A stretch of DNA of 64,000 nt from Paenibacillus_AR mesotrionivorans (GTDB lineage: Bacteria; Bacillota; Bacilli; Paenibacillales; NBRC-103111), in NCBI RefSeq assembly GCF_046098205.1, contig NZ_JBJURJ010000009.1, positions 62,001-126,000 of the forward strand. Direction: 5' to 3'. Under the pieces are notes generated by a model. The model did no database searches and was not told where the DNA came from. It saw only the letters and a list, made by a program, of their open reading frames with translations. A program made the position numbers and the translations under genes. Within the stretch, counting starts at the first letter, position 1, and each line of letters starts with the position of its first letter. Shown piece after piece: positions 40,782 to 47,838 of this stretch.

Positions 40782-41630
40782 TCAGGAGGCGGATTCTACG
40801 CTTGCGCCTGCTGAGGGGGAAGCAGATGCGGCAGGAGCTTTGATTTTGCCCTTAGCCGGGTGGTCCGTTCCCTTGCGGTCGATGAAGGTTTTCAGCTCAT
40901 CGGTCAGGCTGTCCTTGATTTTGGCGATCATGTCGTCAGAGGTGATCCCCTTGCTTTCAGCAATCTCCGCCAGGGATTTGCCCTCCTGCAGAAGGGTGCT
41001 CAGTTCATCCTCGGTGATGCCCAGAATAGCGGCCAGATCCACATTGCTGGCAAAGCCGCCCCGTAAGCCATGCTCCCCTCTGATGCCTTTTCCGATCTTC
41101 TGGCCGTTGGAATCGGTGCCGGCGGCATCCTTTTGCTTCGGGCCGGTGCGTTCAATCTGTTTCTTCAAATGGTCAGACAGGCTGGTTGTGAGCTTGTCCG
41201 CCTGCTCCTGGGTCAGCTTGCCCGCTGTGACCGCCTCGCCGATGGCTGCGGTTTGGGCAGACACCAGCTTCGCCAGATAGTCCTCCTCGGTCAGTCCGGC
41301 GGCCGCTGCGATTTGTGCCCAGGTCAGGCCCTGCTCCAACTGGGCGGAAACAGCGGATTCCTCCACATTGAGAAGGGTCGCGGTTTGCTTCAGCAGATCG
41401 GTTTTGCCGAAGCCCGCCAGACCGCTGCCGCGTTTGCCGAAATCGCCGCCGCGGAAGCCGGCTTCCCCATGTCCGCCGGGACGGTTCTCACGGGTGGTAT
41501 CGGTAATGGAGGGGGAGGTGTCGCCGGAGGCTGCGGCAAAAACCTGATTATGTACCAGACCTGCCCCGCCTACGAGAACGGCTGCTGCCAATACACCGGA
41601 GATGATGGTTTTGTTTGCGGATTTTTTCAT
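40782..41630 (-). CDS. Secreted protein with two related helical modules
   Basis: The 282-residue protein has a cleavable signal peptide (KTIISGVLAAAVLVGGAGL, cleavage likely after QVFAA). The mature part is Gly/Arg-rich, then carries two related modules: DLLKQTATLLNVEESAVSAQ...LTWAQIAAAAGLTEEDYLAKL and DLAAILGITEDELSTLL...KSLAEIAESKGITSDDMIAKI (each about 45 residues), with GKLTQEQADKLTTSLSDHLKK between. This pattern is shared with DUF2680/YckD-like secreted proteins of Bacillota; function unknown. The C-terminal tail is Ala/Ser/Pro-rich. Confidence 0.65.
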   Translation of the reverse strand: MKKSANKTIISGVLAAAVLVGGAGLVHNQVFAAASGDTSPSITDTTRENRPGGHGEAGFRGGDFGKRGSGLAGFGKTDLLKQTATLLNVEESAVSAQLEQGLTWAQIAAAAGLTEEDYLAKLVSAQTAAIGEAVTAGKLTQEQADKLTTSLSDHLKKQIERTGPKQKDAAGTDSNGQKIGKGIRGEHGLRGGFASNVDLAAILGITEDELSTLLQEGKSLAEIAESKGITSDDMIAKIKDSLTDELKTFIDRKGTDHPAKGKIKAPAASASPSAGASVESAS

Positions 41631-42237
41631 AACGGAATCATCCTTCCCTAATGAGGTTTATCTTGCTCCTCCAGCATAAAACCCCAACCTTAAACCCGTC
41701 TGAGCGCCTGCTTAATGTTCTCTTAAAATCCTGGCTCCCCGCAGGATACCCCCTGAAAACTAAAGGAGGTTTCGAACAGGATGGCATGGTTAGAGGTCTC
41801 TAATAGGATAGCACGGTTAGAGGTCTCGAATAGGATAGCACGATTAGTGTCTTGAATGAGAAGGCGCGGTTAGAGGTCTCGAACAGGGGGGAGTCTCAAA
41901 AAATCAGGGGAGCTGCGGCTGTGTTAGCGTTTTGCTGCCCGGCGCCCATACTGTCTCCCTTTTTAACGGACTGCAGATCCGTTATTGCGCTGGAAAACGC
42001 CTTTTTTTCACCGAACCGGACACAGGGGGCGCTATTTGTGTAAAACCAAGGGGATTTCATGCCGTGGGGGTCAAATAAGGGATCGTCTGTCCGCGCAAAA
42101 ATGAAAAGTAGCCCAAATGAGGAAAATAACGGCCGTACGGTCCGCGAGTTCAACCCGTCATCGTAGAACGGCAAATTTTGATGGGGACAGCGGTGTGTTG
42201 GCAGGTTGGAAGACTTAGCAGCCTGCTCCAACTGCGC
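41631..42237. other. Gene-free stretch with short tandem repeats
   Basis: Apart from the 27-bp tandem repeat (41774-41887) the region shows no supported gene. Several short open frames exist on both strands without ribosome sites. Confidence 0.4.
41774..41887. repeat. 27-bp tandem repeat, about four copies
   Basis: Units start at 41774, 41801, 41828 and 41854 (27, 27 and 26 bases), each of the form GAATAGGATAGCACG-x-TTAG followed by AGGTCTC or a variant; a fifth copy is cut off after seven bases. Two units equal 53-54 bases, near the spacing of the four-copy arrays. Confidence 0.75.
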
Positions 42238-42268
42238 AAAAAAACCGGCCCCGCTTTTGCGGGGCCGG
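42238..42268 (-). terminator. Terminator of the kduD operon
   Basis: Minus strand: CCGGCCCCGC-AAAA-GCGGGGCCGG followed by seven T. Confidence 0.92.
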
Positions 42269-42314
42269 TCTGAATGCTGCCTCGGCAGCCTGTAAGCTCA
42301 ATGAAACGCGGGGA

Positions 42315-43070
42315 TTAGCGTGCTTGCCAGCCGCCGTCCACGTTCAGGATATGGCCATGCAGGTAGTCGGAAGCGGAGGAAGCCAGGAATACGGCAGGGC
42401 CGCCCAGGTCTTCCGGTTGGCCCCAACGGCCGGCCGGGATACGTGCAGTGATGGTATCGGTGCGCTCGGCATCCTGACGGATCGGAGCAGTGTTGCGGGT
42501 TTCGAAGTATCCGGGAGCGATGGCGTTAACATTAACGCCCTTGGAAGCCCACTCGTTAGCAAACGCCTTGGTCAAACCGGCAACGCCATGCTTGGAGGCT
42601 GCGTAGCCAGGAACCAGGATACCGCCCTCGTAGGACAACATGGAAGCAACGCTGATGATTTTGCCGGATCCGCGTTCGATCATGTGACGGCCTACCAGTT
42701 GGGTCAGGAAGAACACAGTGTTCAGGTTCAGGTTGATAACATCATGCCAGTCCTTGGCAGAGTGCTCGGCGATAGGAGCGCGGCGGATAATACCCGCGTT
42801 GTTAACCAGAATGTCGATGTGTCCGAAAGCAGCGACCGCCTTCTCAACAACACCCGGAAGCTCTTCTTCCTTGCTCAGGTCAGCGGTGATAACGTGGCAG
42901 CGGCGGCCGATTTTATTGCACTCGTTCAATACAGTGTCATCGTTATCGGTATAGGTAACCAATACCAAATCTGCTCCTGCGTTGGCAAGGGCCAAGGACA
43001 TGCCGGCTCCGAGACCTACTGTACCGCCTGTGACTAATGCTACTTTTCCTGTGAGATCAAACGCGCTCAT
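42315..43070 (-). CDS. kduD: 2-dehydro-3-deoxy-D-gluconate/2-deoxy-D-gluconate dehydrogenase (SDR)
   Basis: The 251-residue short-chain dehydrogenase has the NAD site TGGTVGLGAGM (14-24), NNAGIIRR (90-97) and the catalytic set Ser143, Tyr156, Lys160 in VASMLSYEGGILVPGYAASK. NNAGIIRRAPIAEHSAKDW and the C-terminal LHGHILNVDGGWQAR are characteristic of KduD, which reduces 5-keto-4-deoxyuronate-derived diketogluconate in pectin breakdown. The gene follows its DeoR regulator. KduI is not in the window, so the pathway is incomplete here and another sugar dehydrogenase role is possible. Confidence 0.85.
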   Translation of the reverse strand: MSAFDLTGKVALVTGGTVGLGAGMSLALANAGADLVLVTYTDNDDTVLNECNKIGRRCHVITADLSKEEELPGVVEKAVAAFGHIDILVNNAGIIRRAPIAEHSAKDWHDVINLNLNTVFFLTQLVGRHMIERGSGKIISVASMLSYEGGILVPGYAASKHGVAGLTKAFANEWASKGVNVNAIAPGYFETRNTAPIRQDAERTDTITARIPAGRWGQPEDLGGPAVFLASSASDYLHGHILNVDGGWQAR

Positions 43071-43118
43071 TAAGACATCTCCTTTAAATTGGATAGGGAT
43101 TGTGTAAAATGTATGGAA

Positions 43119-43871
43119 TCAGCGGATGAGCTGTATCCCTCTAGCCGTATAACGCTGGACGGTTTCGCCCGGGAGCCCGGGGTCCGTCACAATGGCCGTC
43201 AGCTCCTCCGGTTTGGCGAAGGTGAGCAGGGCGCATTGGTTGAACTTCGTGTGGTCCGCTACACAATAGCATTCCGCAGCAGCCTGCATAATAGCACGCT
43301 TTTGGCCCACAATGGCCTGGGTAAATACCGTAAGCCCGTATTCCTCATGAATGCCGGTTGCGGAAATAAACGCCTTCTGGATGTTCATGTTGCTAATGAT
43401 GGAGGCGAAATTTTCGTTAATCAGCTGGTTGCGGTTGCGGTAGCCGCCAGGGACCACCAGTCTTACCTTGTCCTTCTTTACCAGCTCCCCGATAATAAAC
43501 AGGTCGTTGGTGACGACGGTGATAGGAATGTTATCCAGGAGCTTCGCCATAGCCAGCGTCGTACTGCCGCCGTCCAATGCGATAACCTCTCCCGTATTCA
43601 CTAGCTCTAGCCCCCGCCTGGCCGCCTGTGCCTTGGCATCCTCGTTCTTCGAATTAGGCAGGGAGTCGGGAAACAGCCCGGCAAAGCCTTCATTGGCCAA
43701 TGCCGCCCCGCCGTGGAATCTCCGCAGCAGGCCCTTCTTCTCCAGCTTCTCCAGATCCTCGCGGATGGTCTTGCCGGATACGCCTAATTCCTCGCTGAGC
43801 CTGGACACGGTGGCTTCCTTCTCGGTAATGAGGATTTCCAGAATTTGCTCGTGACGCTTGATGGTGGACAT
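43119..43871 (-). CDS. DeoR-family repressor of the kduD operon
   Basis: The 250-residue protein has a DeoR helix-turn-helix (TIKRHEQILEILITEKEATV, SRLSEELGVSGKTIREDLEKL, then KGLLRRFHGGAAL) and the sugar-phosphate-binding domain with LDGGSTTLAMAKLL (about 93-106) and TNDLFIIGEL. ATG 43871 has GGAGG 6 bases ahead. It is the first gene of an operon with kduD (48-base gap). A repeated ATGAAC sequence upstream (43965-43990) is a candidate operator. Confidence 0.85.
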   Translation of the reverse strand: MSTIKRHEQILEILITEKEATVSRLSEELGVSGKTIREDLEKLEKKGLLRRFHGGAALANEGFAGLFPDSLPNSKNEDAKAQAARRGLELVNTGEVIALDGGSTTLAMAKLLDNIPITVVTNDLFIIGELVKKDKVRLVVPGGYRNRNQLINENFASIISNMNIQKAFISATGIHEEYGLTVFTQAIVGQKRAIMQAAAECYCVADHTKFNQCALLTFAKPEELTAIVTDPGLPGETVQRYTARGIQLIR

Positions 43872-43946
43872 AAGCTTGCCTCCGAGGAGAGAATCGGGGA
43901 AGCAACAAAATCCGCTCTCCCCCGGCAAACATCGATGTTTGAATAT

Positions 43947-43990
43947 ACTATATCACACTTCCAAATGAACGTAAATAAACCTTAATGAAC
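43947..43990 (-). promoter_or_regulatory. Promoter and direct-repeat operator of the kduD operon
   Basis: Minus strand: TTTACG (43975-43970), 17-base spacer, TATAGT (43952-43947). ATGAAC occurs on the plus strand at 43965-43970 and 43985-43990, 20 bases apart, overlapping the -35; such direct repeats fit a DeoR-type regulator. Confidence 0.55.
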
Positions 43991-44010
43991 ATTTCAAACA
44001 TTTTTTTTGC

Positions 44011-44047
44011 GAATAAAAGAATAACCTCCCAAGCCGAACCCGGGAGG
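44011..44047 (-). terminator. Terminator after the hydrolase gene
   Basis: Minus strand: CCTCCC (44047-44042) pairs with GGGAGG (44030-44025), followed by TTATTCTTTTATT. Confidence 0.6.
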
Positions 44048-44117
44048 ATGCCAGTACCTATTATGCTTCAAACCCTTAGGTCCATACGGCGGATTTCCAG
44101 GAAATCAGTATTCTGCC

Positions 44118-44933
44118 TTAAATGACGTAGTGGTTCCACTCGCCGCGCTTGGGGTCATGAATGCGCAGCCAGTCTACAGTCAGACCGAACAGCCGCTCCC
44201 GGATTTCCTGTCCTGTGAAGGAGTGGTCTGCGTACGGCAGAATCTCCTTGTCGCTCATGCCGTCGCTCCGCAGCCAGAAGGCCTTCTGATAGAGATGGGC
44301 GGCGTCGCTGGCAATCACCTCATCCTCCGCACCATGGAGTACCAATACATCGCCGCGGATCTGTCGGGTTTCTTGCAGCGGATGGGCGTTTGCCAGGGAT
44401 TGAAGGAAACGGTCGGTCAGGGTATAGCCCAGATAGTCTGTTTGCCCTGCGGCGATGATGTTCCGGTGGGCTTCCTGGCCGATGATCCGGACAATATCCG
44501 CCAAAGGATGGGCAACGGGAGCCCACAGCACCAGATGCTTCACCCTTCTGTCGCGGAAGGCGGTTTGTACGGCAACGGCGCCGCCCAGGCTGTGGCCCAG
44601 AAGGGTGACCCGGGACAGATCCACACAATCGAAGGAGAGGGTATAGTCCAGCATAATGCGGGTTTCCTTCACCAGCTGCTCCATGCCGCCGTCTCCGTAG
44701 CTTCCGGTGCTTTCGCCGCAGCCGCCGTAATCGAAGCGGACTACCAGGTAGCCGGCGTCGCTGAAATAGCGAGCTGCCTGGACGAACAGACGGTCCATGC
44801 CGATCCGGCTGCCGGTAAAGCCATGGCAGAACACAATCAGGGGCAGGGTTTCCCCTTTGCCCCCGCCAGACGGATAGTGCATGGTAACGGCCAGGTCTGC
44901 TTGTTCTGTTTTGACGATACGCTGAAGCTCCAT
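44118..44933 (-). CDS. Alpha/beta-hydrolase, cytosolic serine esterase type
   Basis: The 271-residue protein has the oxyanion segment FCHGFTGSRIGMDRLF, the nucleophile elbow TLLGHSLGGAVAVQTA (Ser about residue 113), an acidic residue in DVLVLHGAEDEVI and a final His in ADHSFTG. It resembles the YtaP/feruloyl-esterase-like hydrolases (Pfam alpha/beta hydrolase family with FSH-type signature GCGESTG). I choose ATG 44933 with GAGGGG ahead. Substrate unknown; position between sugar genes could mean a deacetylating or acyl-sugar role. Confidence 0.8.
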   Translation of the reverse strand: MELQRIVKTEQADLAVTMHYPSGGGKGETLPLIVFCHGFTGSRIGMDRLFVQAARYFSDAGYLVVRFDYGGCGESTGSYGDGGMEQLVKETRIMLDYTLSFDCVDLSRVTLLGHSLGGAVAVQTAFRDRRVKHLVLWAPVAHPLADIVRIIGQEAHRNIIAAGQTDYLGYTLTDRFLQSLANAHPLQETRQIRGDVLVLHGAEDEVIASDAAHLYQKAFWLRSDGMSDKEILPYADHSFTGQEIRERLFGLTVDWLRIHDPKRGEWNHYVI

Positions 44934-44999
44934 ACAAACCCCTCCATCGTGTGCAGTTCCTTGTTTGATGTCCCGAGGGACAAAGATGTGCCCGCTCAA

Positions 45000-45329
45000 T
45001 CAGCTGATAATGGCCAGCTGCCGGGATATCTCCAGCCGCTGCTGCTTGAGGAGAAGAAGCCGCTCAATCAGCTCTTCCTGCTCCTTTTTGTCGCGTCCCC
45101 GGAGCTCGGCGTACAAATCCAGCAATAGCCCGTTCACTTCATCATACTGGCGCCAAAGCTCATCCTTTGTTTTCGCCTTCCATTCGGAGGCGATACGCTG
45201 CTCCTTTTCCTCCAGGGCCTGCAGAATCTCCCGCTGCCACTCCGGGTCACCATGCTCTCCCGCATAGTTATATAAGTCCAAATGGTCGTTGATCCATTGA
45301 TTGGTGTATTGGGGATGCGTCACATTCAT
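45000..45329 (-). CDS. Hypothetical 109-residue helical protein
   Basis: The protein is highly charged and predicted helical throughout (EWQREILQALEEKEQRIASE, then EEQEELIERLLLLKQQRLEI), probably a coiled coil with no membrane segment. AAGGAG lies 10 bases before ATG 45329. It is followed after 66 bases by the hydrolase gene on the same strand. I do not recognise the family. Confidence 0.6.
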   Translation of the reverse strand: MNVTHPQYTNQWINDHLDLYNYAGEHGDPEWQREILQALEEKEQRIASEWKAKTKDELWRQYDEVNGLLLDLYAELRGRDKKEQEELIERLLLLKQQRLEISRQLAIIS

Positions 45330-45447
45330 CTGCGCCACGCTCCTTCATTTAGCTTTGTTTATATACTTAGTATTATACTCGGAATTATTGGTATTTCAAG
45401 TGAGCGGGAGAATTACTTTTTAGTACAGCAGGATACAGGCAACAACA

Positions 45448-45477
45448 TGTACATACAACATCAAAAGATGATATACT
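45448..45477 (+). promoter_or_regulatory. araR promoter with AraR-like box
   Basis: TGTACATACAA (45448-45458) differs by one base from the core of the AraR operator (TGTACGTACAA). It overlaps a TGTACA -35 (18-base spacer) to TATACT at 45472-45477, consistent with autorepression. Confidence 0.55.
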
Positions 45478-45547
45478 GTTTACCATACAACTGCACGGTG
45501 TGGAAATGCCATAGGGAGATTTAGCCAAGCCATTGGAGGTTTATGAT

Positions 45548-46633
45548 TTGAAGGAAAAAACAGTACCTAAATATATGCAGGTCAAGCAGGAAATCCAGGC
45601 CTGGTTTCACAGCGGATTGATGAAGCCCGGGGATCTGATGCCCTCGGAGAATGAATTGGCGGAGCGTTTCGGCGTCAGCCGCCAAACCGTGAGGCAGGCC
45701 TTCGGCGAGCTGGAGGGGGAAGGCTGGCTGGCTCGCATCCAGGGTAAAGGAACCTTTGTGTCCGCACCCCAGACTGGCTATTCCGAATCTGTCCGGACGG
45801 TGGGCCTGATTACCACCTATATCTCCGACTACATCTTCCCCCATATCGTCCGCGGCGCGGAGGCGGCCCTGCGCAGCAAGGGCTACCGGCTTCTCCTGTC
45901 CAGCACGGACAACGACAAGCTGCGGGAGCGGGAGGCATTGGAGATGATGCTGGGCCAGCCCTTGAGCGGACTCATTATCGAACCGACCAAAAGCGCGGAG
46001 GGCAACCCCAATCTGGACTTGTACCTGGCGCTGGAATACCGCGGGATTCCGTATATTATGCTGAACGAGCAGTACCCGGAACTGGATGGCCCCTGCCTGA
46101 AAACCGACGATGTCCTTGGCGGTGCCCTGTCGGTGCGGCATCTGCTGGGATTGGGTCATGAGCGGATTGCCGGCTTTTTCAAAATGGACGATATGCAGGG
46201 GGTGAACCGGCTGAAGGGGTTCCGCCAGGCTTACCGGGAGAAGGGCCTGGCCATTCAGCCTGAGCTTGTAGTTCAATATGCCACGGAGGAAAAAGGGACC
46301 AAACCCTTGGAGGCGGCTATGCAGCTCCTGTCCCGGGAAGCCGGCCGGCCTACGGCTTTTGTCTGTTACAATGACGAGCTGGCGGTCCAGCTGATGGAGA
46401 TCATCCGGCAGTCCGGCTTGTCCGTACCGGAGGATGTGGCTGTGGTGGGCTTCGACGATTCCAGCCTTGCCACCGCTACAGAAACCAAGCTGACCACCCT
46501 GACCCACCCCAAATCCCTGATGGGTCAGGAGGCGGTGGAGCTGCTTCTGCGGATGATCGGAGGCAAGTCGGCCAAACCCAAGGGGAAGCTCTATACCCCC
46601 GAATTAATTGTACGGTCCTCCACAAAAAAATAG
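45548..46633 (+). CDS. araR: AraR repressor (GntR HTH plus LacI-type ligand domain)
   Basis: The 361-residue protein joins a GntR winged helix (VPKYMQVKQEIQAWFHSGLM, PSENELAERFGVSRQTVRQA, RIQGKGTFV; about 5-75) to a LacI-type arabinose-binding domain (from about 85; ACDD-like KTDDVLGGAL and PEDVAVVGFDDSSLATATETKLTTL). This chimera defines AraR. TTG 45548 has GGAGG 8 bases ahead; TTG 45533 would start inside that site. AraR-type boxes occur at 45448-45458 and 46651-46662, on either side of the gene. Confidence 0.92.
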   Translation: MKEKTVPKYMQVKQEIQAWFHSGLMKPGDLMPSENELAERFGVSRQTVRQAFGELEGEGWLARIQGKGTFVSAPQTGYSESVRTVGLITTYISDYIFPHIVRGAEAALRSKGYRLLLSSTDNDKLREREALEMMLGQPLSGLIIEPTKSAEGNPNLDLYLALEYRGIPYIMLNEQYPELDGPCLKTDDVLGGALSVRHLLGLGHERIAGFFKMDDMQGVNRLKGFRQAYREKGLAIQPELVVQYATEEKGTKPLEAAMQLLSREAGRPTAFVCYNDELAVQLMEIIRQSGLSVPEDVAVVGFDDSSLATATETKLTTLTHPKSLMGQEAVELLLRMIGGKSAKPKGKLYTPELIVRSSTKK

Positions 46634-46650
46634 CCAAAACTATAGCAAAC

Positions 46651-46671
46651 TTGTACGTACAATTGTATAAT
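46651..46671 (+). promoter_or_regulatory. AraR operator and -10 of the araD-kinase-araA operon
   Basis: TTGTACGTACAA (46651-46662) is the perfect palindromic core of the known AraR operator. It is followed 3 bases later by TATAAT (46666-46671). A -35 is weak (TAGCAA, 46643-46648). The operator lies between -35 and -10, so binding would block the polymerase. Confidence 0.8.
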
Positions 46672-46713
46672 AAAAAATGACTGAAAGGCCTGCGTTACCT
46701 TGCGGGAATTTTT

Positions 46714-46878
46714 TAGGGTGTGGCTGAAAACTCCAAGGGGAGCAGATTATATTGAATTTTCGTTCTAGGCAAGGCATTTTTGTGAAGGCGTACCGGGGGT
46801 ACGTCAAGCAAAAGTAACGCAGCATGGGGCGAAAAGGCGATGCAAGATGCCCTCAAGCGGATTTTCAGTCAGGCCCTG
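46714..46878. mobile_element. MITE-like inverted-repeat element
   Basis: An element of about 165 bases with inverted ends TAGGGTGTGGCTGAAAAC (46714) and TTTTCAGTCAGGCCCTGG (46863-46880, 13 of 18 positions inverse-matched). Its middle is also near-palindromic around CGTACC-GGG-GGTACG (about 46788-46802). No open frame. It separates the AraR promoter from the araD ribosome site. The ends match the palindrome at 16589. Terminal direct repeats are not evident to me. Confidence 0.6.
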
Positions 46879-46894
46879 GATAGGAGTGGGAGAG

Positions 46895-47599
46895 TTGCTT
46901 GAAAAGCTGAAGGAAGAGGTGCTGGAGGCCAATTTGGACCTGCCCAAGCACGGCTTGGTTACCTTTACGTGGGGGAATGTAAGCGGTATCGACCGGGAGA
47001 GCGGCCTGGTGGTCATTAAACCCAGCGGCGTATCCTACGATGTGATGAAAGCGGAGCATATGGTGGTTGTGGATTTGGACGGCAAAACGGTGGAGGGAGA
47101 GTATAAACCCTCCTCGGATACAGCCACACATGTGGCGCTGTACAAGGCTTTTCCGGGAATCGGCGGCATTGTCCATACCCATTCCCCGTGGGCTACAGCC
47201 TGGGCTCAGGCAGGACGGGGGATTCCGGCACTGGGCACCACCCATGCGGATTATTTCTACGGCAAGGTTCCCTGTACCCGCCCTATGACAGAGGCTGAGA
47301 TTAAAGGCGCATATGAGCTGGAAACCGGCAACGTTATTATCGAAACCTTCCAAAGCCTGGGGCTGGACCCGCTGCAGGTTCCGGGTGTGCTGGTGAACTG
47401 CCATGCGCCCTTCACCTGGGGCAAGGATGCCCATAATGCTGTACACAACGCCGTTGTGCTGGAGGAGGTGGCCAAAATGGCCTTCCATACCTTCCAGTTG
47501 AACCCCGGTGTCGAGCCCATGGACCAGACGCTGTTGGACCGCCACTTTCTGCGGAAGCACGGAGCCAACGCTTATTACGGGCAAACCGGGATGATTTAG
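46895..47599 (+). CDS. araD: L-ribulose-5-phosphate 4-epimerase
   Basis: The 234-residue cytosolic class II aldolase-fold enzyme converts L-ribulose-5-phosphate to D-xylulose-5-phosphate. Zinc ligands are His95, His97 (GIVHTHSPWA) and a later His (about 169, in NCHAPFTWGKDAHNAV), with the acid in SSDTATH (Asp76). TWGNVSGID and PALGTTHADYF are further family marks. TTG 46895 is preferred: AGGAGTGG is 6 bases ahead; an upstream in-frame GTG touches that site. The gene starts only about 17 bases after the inserted element. Confidence 0.92.
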   Translation: MLEKLKEEVLEANLDLPKHGLVTFTWGNVSGIDRESGLVVIKPSGVSYDVMKAEHMVVVDLDGKTVEGEYKPSSDTATHVALYKAFPGIGGIVHTHSPWATAWAQAGRGIPALGTTHADYFYGKVPCTRPMTEAEIKGAYELETGNVIIETFQSLGLDPLQVPGVLVNCHAPFTWGKDAHNAVHNAVVLEEVAKMAFHTFQLNPGVEPMDQTLLDRHFLRKHGANAYYGQTGMI

Positions 47600-47654
47600 G
47601 AGCCTATGCGACGAAAACAACAGAGTAAATCTATATTCTGCGTTAGGAGCGGGA

Positions 47655-47763
47655 GGGAAAGGAGTGGCTTGAGGGCGAGTTTTTTGTTGGTCTTGATACC
47701 TTAATAACCCCAATAAAATCAAGGCCAACAAAACGTGTTTGAGCATCCAAGCCACCCTTTCCC
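47655..47763. repeat. Long imperfect inverted repeat between araD and the kinase
   Basis: The left arm (47655-47697, beginning GGGAAAGGAGTGGCTTG, ending GGTCTTGAT) pairs with the right arm (47718-47763, ATCAAGGCCAACAAAAC to AAGCCACCCTTTCCC), with about 20 bases as loop. The arms pair over roughly 40 bases with small bulges. No T-run follows. It could be a MITE or a folded mRNA spacer. Confidence 0.6.
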
Positions 47764-47838
47764 GTTAGCGAGTACCGCACAATGAATATGGATTTACCAA
47801 CAGACTTCTCGAGTACCAACCACCCAGGAGGAATGCTC

